Source of the DNA: F22 sp963675625
Lineage (GTDB): Bacteria; Bacteroidota; Bacteroidia; Bacteroidales; Bacteroidaceae
Direction: 5' to 3'
Length of the DNA: 64,000 nt
NCBI GenBank assembly: GCA_963675625.1
Contig: OY776497.1
Location: forward strand, 1-64,000
Position 1 is the stretch's first letter. Each line of letters opens with the position of its first letter. The position numbers were made by a program, and so were the translations under genes. Under the pieces are notes generated by a model that was given only the letters and a program-made list of their open reading frames with translations, was not told where the DNA came from and made no database searches. This document shows positions 25,538 to 35,202 of the stretch, piece after piece.

Positions 25538-26228
25538 ATGATTAATAATATTAGCAAAGAAGATTGTTGTGGGTGTGGCGCTTGTGTGCAAGCTTGTCCT
25601 AAAGCATGTATAAATCTTTTGTATGATTAAGAAGGATTTAAATATCCAGAAGTTGCTGTCGATGTATGCGTTGAATGTGGAGTGTGCCAAAGTGTTTGTC
25701 CGTTAGCTCTGTGGTTGAATAAAGTACCTTTATATACTGTATGGTTTGTGAGATTGATGCTAACATATACATTAGTTGAGGCTCTTTCCATGTCATTAGT
25801 AACATTAATGCTTGCTACTGGAAAAATAAGAAATTATCAAATTGTAGTTGGAGGGGCAATTATAATGACAGTTCTTCTTTGCTGGCTAATGTTATCATTT
25901 GGTTATGCGTCAGAATCTACTGTTATTATTTATATTATTGTATCATTAACAACACTTTTTCTTCGACTATTTATGCTTAAAGGTATGACTGGGTTATCAG
26001 TTATAGCCTTTGTTAACGAGGTTATTGTTAAATGTGTTATATGTTATTTATAGGAGTTTCTTATCTTGTTTCTTGCTTACTACCTCATGGTCTATTAAGT
26101 TTTTTGTATATGTAGTTGTGTCTTCTTTTTTGTCTTTAGTTATTAAATATTTATTTGGACTTGTAAAACATGAAAAAGAGTTTGTTCACTCAAAAATGTT
26201 AGCTGTATTGAATCGATTAAGTAAATGA
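25538..26228 (+). pseudogene. Chimeric scar: 5' part of iron-sulfur gene fused to 3' part of wzx
   Basis: It begins MINNISKEDCCGCGACVQAC, the ferredoxin start of an F420-hydrogenase-beta-like gene, with a TAA stop at 25628-25630. The frame continues through the second cluster (CVECGVCQSVCP). At about 25705 it changes into a flippase C-terminus (LWLNKVPLYTVWFVRLML, MLATGKIRNYQIVVGG), which aligns with the flippase at 7492-9024. A frameshift near 26040 moves the end into another frame, which runs to 26228. So it carries a deletion junction, one stop and one frameshift. Not functional. Confidence 0.88.
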
Positions 26229-26245
26229 TTATAAAGGTGTAAAAT

Positions 26246-27379
26246 ATGAATATTGGAATTGTAACATTACGGTTAAGTCAAAATTATGGTGGAATATTAC
26301 AAGCGTATGCTTTATCTGAATTTTTAAAAGATTCAGGTCATTCACCGATACTGATTAACTGGAAATCAAATGTAAAAAAGGACTCAAATAAGCGAAAGTT
26401 ATGTCTTGCCGTTAAAAAGTTACTTTATGTTGTGACATCAAATCCAAGATGGTATGTTAGAAATGAAGTAGATTACGAAAAAGTTTATAGTCCATTAATG
26501 TGTTTTATAAATAGTAATTTTGATAACATGATTGACAACGCTTTACCCGCCAATCTTAATCAGAAAAATTTTGATGGATTTATTGTTGGTAGTGATCAGG
26601 TTTGGAGGCCAAAATATTTCGGAGAAGATAGAATTGGGTGGGCATACTTAAGTTTTGCTAGAGAATGGCCAAACGTTAAGAGAATTGGGTATTCCATTTC
26701 TTTTGGGACGGAAGAATGGGAATACACGAAAGAACAATATAGGGAATGTAAGCAATTAGTACAGCTCTTTAATAGTATTAGTGTTAGAGAGAGCTCGGCT
26801 ATCGGTTTATGTGACTCTAAATTTAATATTAAAGTGGAACATACTTTAGACCCAACCTTTTTCTTTACAAAAGATGACTATGTAAAAAAATTTAATCTAA
26901 AACACGAACAAATATCTAATGGGAAGATTTTGACATACGTTCTAAATATGACTGATGAAATTTCTACAGTTATAAATCAGATAGAGTTACAAACAGAAGA
27001 AAAATCATTTAGTGTGATCCATAAACCATTTCCCCAATATGGTCCTATTGCAATTTCAGAATATATTGCTCCAACATTGCCACAATGGCTGAGGGGATTT
27101 TATGATGCAGAATATATTTTGACTGATTCCTTTCATGCTTGTGTATTTGCTATTATTTTTAACAAGCCCTTTGTTGCTTTTGGTAATAAGAGAAGAGGTC
27201 TAACTAGATTTCGGTCTTTGTTGAGCATGTTTAATTTACAAAATCAATTAATTATGTCTGTTAATGAGTTTAAATTTGATTTATTTGAACATTTTGACTG
27301 GGATAGTGTGAATAAAATAAAGGAAGGTAAAATTATGTTTTCTAAAGAGTATTTGTTGAATAATTTAATCAAAACTTAA
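26246..27379 (+). CDS. Polysaccharide pyruvyl transferase family protein
   Basis: 377 aa, PF04230-like fold with two Rossmann halves. N-terminus GIVTLRLSQNYGGILQAYAL; centre FDGFIVGSDQVWRPKYFG; then GYSISFG, SVRESSAIGLCD, LDPTFFF; C-terminal LTDSFHACVFAIIFNKPFVA. Family members transfer pyruvate from PEP to sugars to form ketals, but many Bacteroidota homologues are untested. It is the first gene of the AT-rich block, 17 bases after the scar. Confidence 0.85.
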   Translation: MNIGIVTLRLSQNYGGILQAYALSEFLKDSGHSPILINWKSNVKKDSNKRKLCLAVKKLLYVVTSNPRWYVRNEVDYEKVYSPLMCFINSNFDNMIDNALPANLNQKNFDGFIVGSDQVWRPKYFGEDRIGWAYLSFAREWPNVKRIGYSISFGTEEWEYTKEQYRECKQLVQLFNSISVRESSAIGLCDSKFNIKVEHTLDPTFFFTKDDYVKKFNLKHEQISNGKILTYVLNMTDEISTVINQIELQTEEKSFSVIHKPFPQYGPIAISEYIAPTLPQWLRGFYDAEYILTDSFHACVFAIIFNKPFVAFGNKRRGLTRFRSLLSMFNLQNQLIMSVNEFKFDLFEHFDWDSVNKIKEGKIMFSKEYLLNNLIKT

Positions 27380-27381
27380 TT

Positions 27382-28407
27382 ATGAAAATAGCTTATATTA
27401 TATATCCAGAATGCGTTGTTAGTAATCGTTCTAATGGGATTAGAAAGCAAGCTTTGCTTTGGAAAGAATTACTAGACTCAGAAGGGCATCTTGTGGATTT
27501 GGTACAAGAATGGGGCGACTATGATTGGGCAGATTATGATTGGATTCATTTATTTGGCTCAAGTGGAAGCTGGGCTTACGCAATGTCTAAGAGATTGAAA
27601 AAATATAATACAAATTTAGTTTTTTCTCCTATAATAGATCCAATGACAAGCATGTCATTTATAAACTATAAATTAAGTGATTATATATTACCATTTTTAT
27701 CAGCTGGAAGATTAAAAAATTCTCATTTCAACCATTTTGCTGATTGTCTTAATTTTAAACGTATTGCAGTTAGAACGGATTTTGAAGGAGAATTTATTCA
27801 TAAAAATTATTTTGTAAAAAAAGAGAGATTATACAACGTGCCATTAAGTAGCGATGTCAGAATCACGCAAAATGAAGTAACAAAGCTGATGACTAAAAAA
27901 GAGAATTTTTGTTTTCATATTAGCTCTATTGCACAAAAAAGAAAGAATGTTCTTCGCTTGATTAAAGCTGCTAAGAAATTCAATTTTAAACTTATAATTG
28001 CAGGAAATCCAGGTACAAAAGAGGAATCAAAATTTTTGTATGATGAAATTGGAAATGCTAGAAATATTGATATACTTGGCTTTATCAATGAAGAGAAAAA
28101 AAAAGATTTATATAGCCGTGCTAAAGTTTTTTGTCTTCCGAGTTTACAAGAAGGAGTTGGTATCGTAGCTTTAGATGCGGGGTTATATGGATGTGAGATT
28201 GCAATTACTTCGATTCCTGGACCAAAAGAATATTATGCTGATATGGCTATTCAAGTGAACCCTAATAGTGTTGATTCTATTGGTGAAGCAATTTGTAATT
28301 TGATGAATGGTAATGCTGGTTTTCAGCCTCAATTAAGTCAATATTTACGTGATAATTTTTCTAAAGAAGCGGTGTTAGCTAAATTGTTAAATTTGTACAA
28401 ATCATAA
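27382..28407 (+). CDS. Glycosyltransferase, GT4/GT1-like
   Basis: 341 aa, GT-B fold. The C-terminal half has HISSIAQKRKNVLRLIKAAK, LIIAGNPGTKEE, ILGFINEEKKKDLYSRAKVF and CLPSLQEGVGIVALDA; the second acidic residue of the usual E-x7-E is Asp. The N-terminus includes a repeated Tyr/Asp/Trp stretch (GDYDWADYDW). It adds one sugar of the repeat unit in the cytoplasm; donor unknown. Two bases after the previous gene. Confidence 0.8.
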   Translation: MKIAYIIYPECVVSNRSNGIRKQALLWKELLDSEGHLVDLVQEWGDYDWADYDWIHLFGSSGSWAYAMSKRLKKYNTNLVFSPIIDPMTSMSFINYKLSDYILPFLSAGRLKNSHFNHFADCLNFKRIAVRTDFEGEFIHKNYFVKKERLYNVPLSSDVRITQNEVTKLMTKKENFCFHISSIAQKRKNVLRLIKAAKKFNFKLIIAGNPGTKEESKFLYDEIGNARNIDILGFINEEKKKDLYSRAKVFCLPSLQEGVGIVALDAGLYGCEIAITSIPGPKEYYADMAIQVNPNSVDSIGEAICNLMNGNAGFQPQLSQYLRDNFSKEAVLAKLLNLYKS

Positions 28408-28411
28408 CATT

Positions 28412-29509
28412 ATGAAACAAAAAGCATATTTTACATTTGAAAATTCAGAGAATAAAAAGGAAATGTCTTGGTCTGGATCTTCATTTTCATTGTTTAAAGC
28501 AATGTGTCGTTATTTTGATTTGATACCTATATATATGATTAAACAGTCATTTGTTGAGAGACTTTATTTTTTTTTCGTAAGAAAATTTTTTCCCCAAAAA
28601 AAATCTCTATTAAAAAAACTGTGGGAAAAACTTATTTTATGTTTTTGTGTGAAAAACGCTAATATGGTTATGTTTTGTCCGGGGCATTCATTCCCCGTTT
28701 CTAATAATCAAATTTTGTATCAAGATAGTTCAGTGTGCGGTCATTTTTTATTTACAGAAATGGCAAAGCGAAATATGTGGGAGACAAATATTTGGAATCA
28801 TACTGATTCGAATGAAAATCTCGAGATTTTATTGAAAGATGAGAAGAAGAATTTTGAAAATGCTAGGCAAGTTTTTTTTATGGGAAACTGGATAACCCAA
28901 GAAGCCAAAAAATATTACCCTGATTTCTCCTATAAATTTCATTCAGTAGGCGGAGGGATTAACACCAGTATTCTTAAATTCATTTCATCTGAGAGTCGAG
29001 AAAAAAATAAGATTTTATTTGTTGGCAAAGAATTTTATCGTAAAGGAGGAGATTTAGTCGTTAAAGCTTTTGAACACTTGAAGAAAAAAAGAAGTGATTT
29101 GGAGTTGATAATAGTTGGTCCTTCTGAAAATCCATTAAAGAAAACTATTGACGGAATTCATTTCATAGGTAGAGTACCTTTTGAAGATGTCGCATTTTAT
29201 ATGTCAAAATCCGATGTGTTTTGTATGCCATCGCGATATGAGGCTTATGGACTTGTTTTTATAGAAGCATTAATTGCAGGGATACCTTGTGTTGGAAGAA
29301 ATGCTTGGGAAATGCCATACTTTATTGAAGACGGTATAACGGGGCGCCTAATAGATAGCGATAATATAGAAGATTTAGCTAATGCAATTGACTCTGTTTT
29401 AGATGACGAGACAATGAGTAAAAATATTCAAAGTAAAAAAGAGTACTATATTCAGAAATATAACTGGGATTCTGTTGCAGATTCAATATATAATATAATG
29501 ACAAAATGA
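28412..29509 (+). CDS. Glycosyltransferase family 4
   Basis: 365 aa, GT-B fold. KILFVGKEFYRKGGDLVVKA, LELIIVGPSENP, IHFIGRVPFEDVAFYMSKSD, and the E-x7-E motif EAYGLVFIE. The N-terminal domain contains a basic hydrophobic part (RLYFFFVRKFFPQKK) that could touch the membrane. It overlaps the next gene by four bases. Confidence 0.85.
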   Translation: MKQKAYFTFENSENKKEMSWSGSSFSLFKAMCRYFDLIPIYMIKQSFVERLYFFFVRKFFPQKKSLLKKLWEKLILCFCVKNANMVMFCPGHSFPVSNNQILYQDSSVCGHFLFTEMAKRNMWETNIWNHTDSNENLEILLKDEKKNFENARQVFFMGNWITQEAKKYYPDFSYKFHSVGGGINTSILKFISSESREKNKILFVGKEFYRKGGDLVVKAFEHLKKKRSDLELIIVGPSENPLKKTIDGIHFIGRVPFEDVAFYMSKSDVFCMPSRYEAYGLVFIEALIAGIPCVGRNAWEMPYFIEDGITGRLIDSDNIEDLANAIDSVLDDETMSKNIQSKKEYYIQKYNWDSVADSIYNIMTK

Positions 29510-30453
29510 TGACTAAAACGGATTTGGCTATAGTTATTCCAGCGTATAAAGCCAAGTATTTAGAAGAAACTTTGAACTCTTTTGCCCATCAAACTGATCA
29601 TAGATTTCATCTTTATATTGGTGATGATTGTAGTCCTGAAGGAATTGGTGATATTGTAGAGAAGTTTGAGGATAAAATTGAAATAGATTATAAACGGTTT
29701 GACACGAATTTAGGTGGTCTAAACTTAGTTGCGCATTGGACTAGATGTTTACATCTGATTTGTAATGCAGAGTCATATGTTTGTCTTTTTTCAGACGATG
29801 ATATAGTTGATTCAAATTTTGTTGAAAAGTTTTATTCAACTGTGGCTGAATACAAATCATCTGTTTATCATTACGATTTAAAGATAATTGATGATAAGTC
29901 TGAAGTAATAAGCGTGCCAGAGGAATATCCTTTATTTATAAGTGGAACTGATTTTTTTCTTCAAAACAATTTAAAAAGTGATGGTATTACAGCGAGAATG
30001 CCTGAATTTATTTTTGAATTAGATTCTTTATTAAAAGCAGGTGGTTTTATCGATTTTCCATTGGCAATGAGGAGTGATAATGCTACCGTGATTAATATGA
30101 CTAGAAACAGTGATATCGTAACAGTGAAAGGATCACACGTGTATTGGAGAAAATCACAATTGAATGTATCTAATCAAAAGAATCTGATGGCTAAAAACAA
30201 TAATTTTATATCATCTACAATTTTGTTTTATAACTGGATATGCTTTTATTTTTCAGATATTAATGCCCCCTCGTTTTATACTTGCAAAAAAAATCTATCT
30301 GTATTAAGAATCATTTTTGGCTATTCTTCTAATGAATCATTTTTTACTCTTTGGAAAATTGCTATTAAATCTTTAGACTTTTTGCGAATTATGCCTTTCT
30401 CTGGATTCTTATTTATTCTGTTTTATATTAAAAATCTTCTAAAGTCTAAATGA
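29506..30453 (+). CDS. Glycosyltransferase family 2
   Basis: 315 aa, GT-A fold: LAIVIPAYKAKYLEETLNSF, YIGDDCSPEG, SDDDIVDSNF (metal-binding acidic motif). The C-terminus ends in a hydrophobic segment (FSGFLFILFYIKNLLKSK) that may anchor it. Overlaps by four bases with both neighbours, so it is translationally coupled. Confidence 0.85.
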   Translation: MMTKTDLAIVIPAYKAKYLEETLNSFAHQTDHRFHLYIGDDCSPEGIGDIVEKFEDKIEIDYKRFDTNLGGLNLVAHWTRCLHLICNAESYVCLFSDDDIVDSNFVEKFYSTVAEYKSSVYHYDLKIIDDKSEVISVPEEYPLFISGTDFFLQNNLKSDGITARMPEFIFELDSLLKAGGFIDFPLAMRSDNATVINMTRNSDIVTVKGSHVYWRKSQLNVSNQKNLMAKNNNFISSTILFYNWICFYFSDINAPSFYTCKKNLSVLRIIFGYSSNESFFTLWKIAIKSLDFLRIMPFSGFLFILFYIKNLLKSK

Positions 30454-31688
30454 AAATAGATAAGAAAAATCTTCCAATATTTCTTTTTGAATTATTGATT
30501 GTAATTCGCTTAGGGGGGCAGTTTTTAGTTCAAATTTTGAACTTACAATTAACAGGTGACCTAAATGGCTATACTATATATTACAAAGTATACCAATTCC
30601 TTTTAGTAAGTTTGATAGGAATTACATCTTTATTTGCTATAAAGAGTAAGCTATATAGAACTGTTAATTCTTGGGGATGGGCTTTTTTTGCCATGCAAGT
30701 CTTATATGTTTGTGTTATTTACTATGATTTATATGAGTGTCATTATACTATTTATAAAGGTCTAGAAGCAGCTAGATTATTTCGTACAGTAATAACCAAT
30801 GTGATTTTGTTAGATGTATCTTTGCTGATCTTTAATAATTATAATGTCAGTCATGTTAGAATAGTGAAGTTAATTATCATTATTAATTTTCTTGCTGGAT
30901 TGTTGTATCTGACGACTTTTGATATTGCTTTGGGGAGCAATTATGATGGCTTTTTATTACAAGATTCTGGATTTAGTTCGTTGGCTATCGGTTATATTTA
31001 TGGTTTTAATTTTATAATAGCGTTAAGTTCTTTCAACAGTTGGTCTAAATCCCGTTATGTAAATTTGGTGGTAACTCTAATTTTTACTCTTTTTTTTGCA
31101 TACATGATTTTGCTCTGTGGTAAAACAGGACCGACCATTTTTACGCTTGCTATCCTACCATTTGTTGTAAAAAATGTTTTTTTTCCAAAAATGAAACTTG
31201 TATTTTTATTTTTAGGAATTTTGTTTTTAGCTTTAATTTTCTGGCTTAATATTGATAGTTTTATTGATCTTATTAAAACGTTTAATCCAAATCTTGGACA
31301 GAAATTATATAATACCTTTTACTTGCACGATACATCTGGACGTGATGGACTATATAGATTGGCTTTAATGGAAATAGAAAAGCAGCCATTTTGGGGAAGC
31401 TATTTCACATTGCGAAAAGTTGCCCTTTATCCACATAATTTATTCCTAGAATCTATGATTACGTGGGGAGTATTTGGTACAGTATATTTTATAATTTTGA
31501 TAGTTAAAGCTATATTGAATTTTTTATTGATATACACAAAAGATACCACAAAGTCATGGTTGGGATACCTTTTTCTATTTTCATTCCTGTCAGCACAAAC
31601 AACTGGAAGTATATATGGAAATTACAGATTATGGTTTGCATTTAGTGTTTTAATGTTATATGAAGGTCGAACTAAAAAAGTACTATAG
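30450..31688 (+). CDS. Wzy-like O-antigen/capsule polymerase
   Basis: 412 aa with about 10-11 hydrophobic segments. The large loop contains YHDTSGRDGLYRLALMEI-type sequence and PHNLFLESMITWGVFG, the pattern of the Wzy/WaaL fold. It would join lipid-linked repeat units in the periplasm. Weak sequence conservation is normal for Wzy. The last gene before a gap of about 300 bases. Confidence 0.8.
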   Translation: MKIDKKNLPIFLFELLIVIRLGGQFLVQILNLQLTGDLNGYTIYYKVYQFLLVSLIGITSLFAIKSKLYRTVNSWGWAFFAMQVLYVCVIYYDLYECHYTIYKGLEAARLFRTVITNVILLDVSLLIFNNYNVSHVRIVKLIIIINFLAGLLYLTTFDIALGSNYDGFLLQDSGFSSLAIGYIYGFNFIIALSSFNSWSKSRYVNLVVTLIFTLFFAYMILLCGKTGPTIFTLAILPFVVKNVFFPKMKLVFLFLGILFLALIFWLNIDSFIDLIKTFNPNLGQKLYNTFYLHDTSGRDGLYRLALMEIEKQPFWGSYFTLRKVALYPHNLFLESMITWGVFGTVYFIILIVKAILNFLLIYTKDTTKSWLGYLFLFSFLSAQTTGSIYGNYRLWFAFSVLMLYEGRTKKVL

Positions 31689-31994
31689 TGTACCCCTATT
31701 TTATGACCATATTGACTTTTATTTAAGAAATGAGTGAATTTAACAAAAGATGTATCGTAATGTGCCAATTTGGCACAATGTTACCCTATTCATCATATGA
31801 CTGGTTAATTCCATAGTTCTGTGATTTAGGAATTATTATGGGAGGAAATTTCCCTATTATTCAGAATGTAATAATATTTATTGTTTAGTTGATTATACAG
31901 ATGAGAATATATGGGTATATCTATTGATTGAGATAAATATAATTATTCAAATGGTTCTGATTTTTTTAATATTTTGAAGTATAAATAATAGGTT
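31689..31994. other. Gene-free AT-rich gap with a small palindrome
   Basis: No usable reading frame. It contains TGTGCCAA-T-TTGGCACA (31761-31777), a 17-base near-perfect palindrome, and some frame fragments with scattered stops, perhaps decayed coding sequence. It splits the AT-rich gene block in two. Confidence 0.5.
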
Positions 31995-32909
31995 ATGTCG
32001 ATAAAAGTAAGTGTAATAATACCAACCTATTCTAGACCTAATAATTTGATTAGAGCAATAGAAAGTGTTTTAAATCAGTCTTATTCAAATTTAGAAATTA
32101 TAGTTGTTGATGATAACGGAAGAGAATCAAAGTATCAGAAAGAAACTGAAGTTTTGCTTAGGAACTATGTTATAAAATCTCTTGTCAAATATGTTATTCA
32201 TGAGATAAATATTAATGGTGCAGCAGCAAGGAATACGGGTGTAAAACATGCCTCTGGAGAAGTCATTGCTTTTTTAGATGATGACGATGTTTTTGATACT
32301 AAAAAAATTGAACTTCAAGTTGAGGAGTTGTATAAGAGCGAGAATCAAAATTGCAAGGCTGTTTATTGTAATTCTAGGATCGTCTCTGGAAAGCGTGTGG
32401 TTTATTTAAAAAATTCGCTTACAGGAAGATTAACTCAACAACTTTTAAGTGATGAGGTTGTTTTTAATTCTTCAACTCTGATGATATACAGGGATGTATT
32501 TTTACAACTAGGAGGTTTTGATGAGACATTTTTTAGACATCAGGATTGGGAATTCTTAATTAGATACTTTAGGAGCTTTGATATCGGAATAACTGCAGCT
32601 GACACTTATTTAGTAACAAAATACAGAACTGATAATGTAATATCTAGGAATCCTTATAAGATTGTTGAATATAGAGAAAAGTTTCTTTCAGCATTTGATA
32701 GTGATATTAAAGCTTGTCAAGATTCTGATAAGATAATGTATAGTCAATATATTCAAGTTGTTAAAGTACTATTGCGTTTTTCTTATTTTAAAGAAGGAAT
32801 CAGATACTTGTTGAAGTCGTGTTCCTATAAGAATATTACCATGAAAGATATTACCCATGTAGCATATTCGTTTTTTTTAGGTTTTAAGAATAGTTTGAAG
32901 ATGAATTAG
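31995..32909 (+). CDS. Glycosyltransferase family 2
   Basis: 304 aa, GT-A fold: VSVIIPTYSRPNNLIRAIES, IIVVDDNGRES, AARNTGVKHASGEVIAFLDD followed by DDVF (DxD region). The C-terminal half is not diagnostic. It is preceded by the gap at 31689-31994, so it may have its own promoter. Confidence 0.87.
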   Translation: MSIKVSVIIPTYSRPNNLIRAIESVLNQSYSNLEIIVVDDNGRESKYQKETEVLLRNYVIKSLVKYVIHEININGAAARNTGVKHASGEVIAFLDDDDVFDTKKIELQVEELYKSENQNCKAVYCNSRIVSGKRVVYLKNSLTGRLTQQLLSDEVVFNSSTLMIYRDVFLQLGGFDETFFRHQDWEFLIRYFRSFDIGITAADTYLVTKYRTDNVISRNPYKIVEYREKFLSAFDSDIKACQDSDKIMYSQYIQVVKVLLRFSYFKEGIRYLLKSCSYKNITMKDITHVAYSFFLGFKNSLKMN

Positions 32910-32949
32910 TTCTTTCTTTTGAATGTTAAATATTTAAATAAAAGCATGG

Positions 32950-34005
32950 ATGAATAAAATCCCCAAAATAAGCATTATTGTACCAGTTTATAATGTGCAG
33001 GAATTTTTAAAAGAATGTGTAGATAGTTTATTGAATCAGACTTATCACAGTATAGAAATTATTTTAGTAAATGACGGTAGTACGGATAACAGTCCAGCAA
33101 TTTGTGATAACTATTTAGAACTTGATGAGCGTGTTAAAGTAATTCATAAGTCAAATGGGGGCTTAGTATCTGCTCGTAATGCTGGATTTGAGGAAATTTC
33201 GGGCGAATGGTTCATGTTTGTTGACAGCGATGATTTATTGTTGAAGAATTGTTGTGAGGAACTAGTCAATATAATAAATAATAATTTTGATATTATTTTT
33301 TGGAATTCATCACAGTATTATGATGGAGTAATATCTCCTTTATTCCTAAGGTGGAAGGAACAAAAAGATGTTATTAGTTATGATATAAATCAATGCTCAA
33401 GACTTGCACTTGAAACCTTAAATTATACTTCTGGTATAGCAACTGCTTATTCGAAGTTAATTAGAACTGATTTTGCAAGAAAACACGCTTTGCTACATGA
33501 TAGTCGCCTTAGACAAGGTGCAGAGGGAATGGAGTTTTCTTTTCGTCTTTTCTATTTTGCTGAATGTGCGTTGTTTATTAACAAAGAGATGTACTTGTAT
33601 CGATATAATATTAATGCAATATCTAAGAGCGTAAATAAGAAAAATACTTATTATATTCTTGATTGTTTAAATGTAATTCAAGAGTTTATTCATGAAAACA
33701 ACCTTTCAAATGAATACTTAGTAATGCTACGCCAACGTACACAGTACATTTTAATTGCTTTAGCTTTAAATGTTTATTTCAGTCCTTTGAATAAGGAAAC
33801 TTTAAAAGAAAAGAGTCATGAATATACTTCGTTAATTAAACAAAATAAGATTTTTCAAGATGCTTTGTATAAAACATCAATAAAGCATTTGGATAAAAGT
33901 AGATACGTAGCATTATTATGCCTAAGATATAAATTGTATTTTTTTGTTTCTTTAATTTCAGAACTAAAGAACAAACGAATACAAAATGGTCAAGTTGGAT
34001 TTTAA
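32950..34005 (+). CDS. Glycosyltransferase family 2
   Basis: 351 aa: ISIIVPVYNVQEFLKECVDS, LVNDGSTDNSPAICD, SARNAGFEEISGEWFMFVDS then DD. Typical of EpsJ/CapJ-like enzymes that transfer a sugar to the growing repeat unit. 40 bases after the previous gene. Confidence 0.88.
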   Translation: MNKIPKISIIVPVYNVQEFLKECVDSLLNQTYHSIEIILVNDGSTDNSPAICDNYLELDERVKVIHKSNGGLVSARNAGFEEISGEWFMFVDSDDLLLKNCCEELVNIINNNFDIIFWNSSQYYDGVISPLFLRWKEQKDVISYDINQCSRLALETLNYTSGIATAYSKLIRTDFARKHALLHDSRLRQGAEGMEFSFRLFYFAECALFINKEMYLYRYNINAISKSVNKKNTYYILDCLNVIQEFIHENNLSNEYLVMLRQRTQYILIALALNVYFSPLNKETLKEKSHEYTSLIKQNKIFQDALYKTSIKHLDKSRYVALLCLRYKLYFFVSLISELKNKRIQNGQVGF

Positions 34006-34015
34006 AAAAAATATG

Positions 34016-35200
34016 ATGAAAAAGATTGCACTTGTTACATGTTATTTTCAACCAAATTATGGTAGTCAGTTACAAGCCTATGCTACACAAATGTTATTTG
34101 ATAAATTGGGTGTTGAGAATGAAACAATTTGTATTGACGGATTACAAAAGGAAATCAATAACGCTAAGTATAAATATTTTTTTTCCAACATTTTTGATAC
34201 ACATATTGTAAAAGACAAGCTTGGTTTTGTACGCCATAAATTAGCTGTAATATTTAAGGGGAGTGATTATAAAGAAAAAATGGCATTGAGAAATCATAAA
34301 TTTCGTGAGTTTTCTAACTCTAAGTTTAGAATTTCTAAGAAGTTTAATTCAAAGATTGAATTGGGAAATAGTGCATGTGATTATTCTGGATTTGTTGTAG
34401 GGAGTGATCAATTGTGGTTGCCCTCAAATATTGAAGGAGATTATTATACATTGAATTTTGTTCCCATGTCAGTTCCTAAGATTGCTTATGCAACGAGCTT
34501 TGGTGTATCCGATCTACCTGCAAAACAAAAACATAAAGCAGAAAAGTTTTTGTCAAGATTTGATTATTTGTCAATACGAGAAAAATCTGGAAAAGAATTG
34601 ATACATAGCATTATTGGTATAGATGTTCCTGTGGTAAGTGATCCCACTTTACTATTTCAAAAGAAAGATTGGGAGATGTTGTTACCTAAAAATAGATTTT
34701 ACAGTGAAAAATATTTGTTTTGTTATTTTCTCGGAGATAATCCTTCTCAAAGAGCTTTTGCAACGAAATTAGCACAAAAATTAGGTTTGAAGATTGTACA
34801 ACTTCAACACATGGATAAATACATTAAAAGCGATGAAGAATTTCCAGATTATGCACCATACAATGTTGGACCAGCAGAATTTGTGCAGTTAATTCGTGAT
34901 GCAGATTTTGTTTTAACTGATTCTTTTCATTGTTCTGTTTTTTCTATGATATTTTCGAAACTATTTTTTTCATTTAGGAGATTTGCAAGTGATTCTAACG
35001 TATCTACAAATTCGCGATTATATTCATTGTTACAATTAACACAACAAGAGCGAAGATTGCTCAATGCTGATGAAGATTTGGATGAAGTCCTTGCTATGAA
35101 GATTGATTACAAACAGGTGCATAAGAACATTGATGTTTTGAACAAAAGTTCTTTTAAGTATATCAATAAGGTGCTCGAAGAATTAAATAATCATCAATAA
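34016..35200 (+). CDS. Polysaccharide pyruvyl transferase family protein
   Basis: 394 aa from Met 34016. The frame opens at 33986, but that would overlap the previous gene, and the family start MKKIALVTCYFQPNYGSQLQ begins here. Then YSGFVVGSDQLWLPSNIEGD, AYATSFGVSDLPA, IREKSGKELIHS, DPTLLF and VLTDSFHCSVFSMIFSKLFF. Same family as the gene at 26246, but clearly diverged. The next gene is the iron-sulfur F420-hydrogenase-beta-like protein, two bases downstream, a pairing frequent in Bacteroidota. Confidence 0.85.
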   Translation: MKKIALVTCYFQPNYGSQLQAYATQMLFDKLGVENETICIDGLQKEINNAKYKYFFSNIFDTHIVKDKLGFVRHKLAVIFKGSDYKEKMALRNHKFREFSNSKFRISKKFNSKIELGNSACDYSGFVVGSDQLWLPSNIEGDYYTLNFVPMSVPKIAYATSFGVSDLPAKQKHKAEKFLSRFDYLSIREKSGKELIHSIIGIDVPVVSDPTLLFQKKDWEMLLPKNRFYSEKYLFCYFLGDNPSQRAFATKLAQKLGLKIVQLQHMDKYIKSDEEFPDYAPYNVGPAEFVQLIRDADFVLTDSFHCSVFSMIFSKLFFSFRRFASDSNVSTNSRLYSLLQLTQQERRLLNADEDLDEVLAMKIDYKQVHKNIDVLNKSSFKYINKVLEELNNHQ

Positions 35201-35202
35201 TT

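Noticed and set aside
31427..31435. Perfect TTATCCACA DnaA box
   Set aside because: A single copy inside the wzy coding region (it encodes part of a conserved YPHN segment); no cluster of boxes and no AT-rich unwinding region with it.
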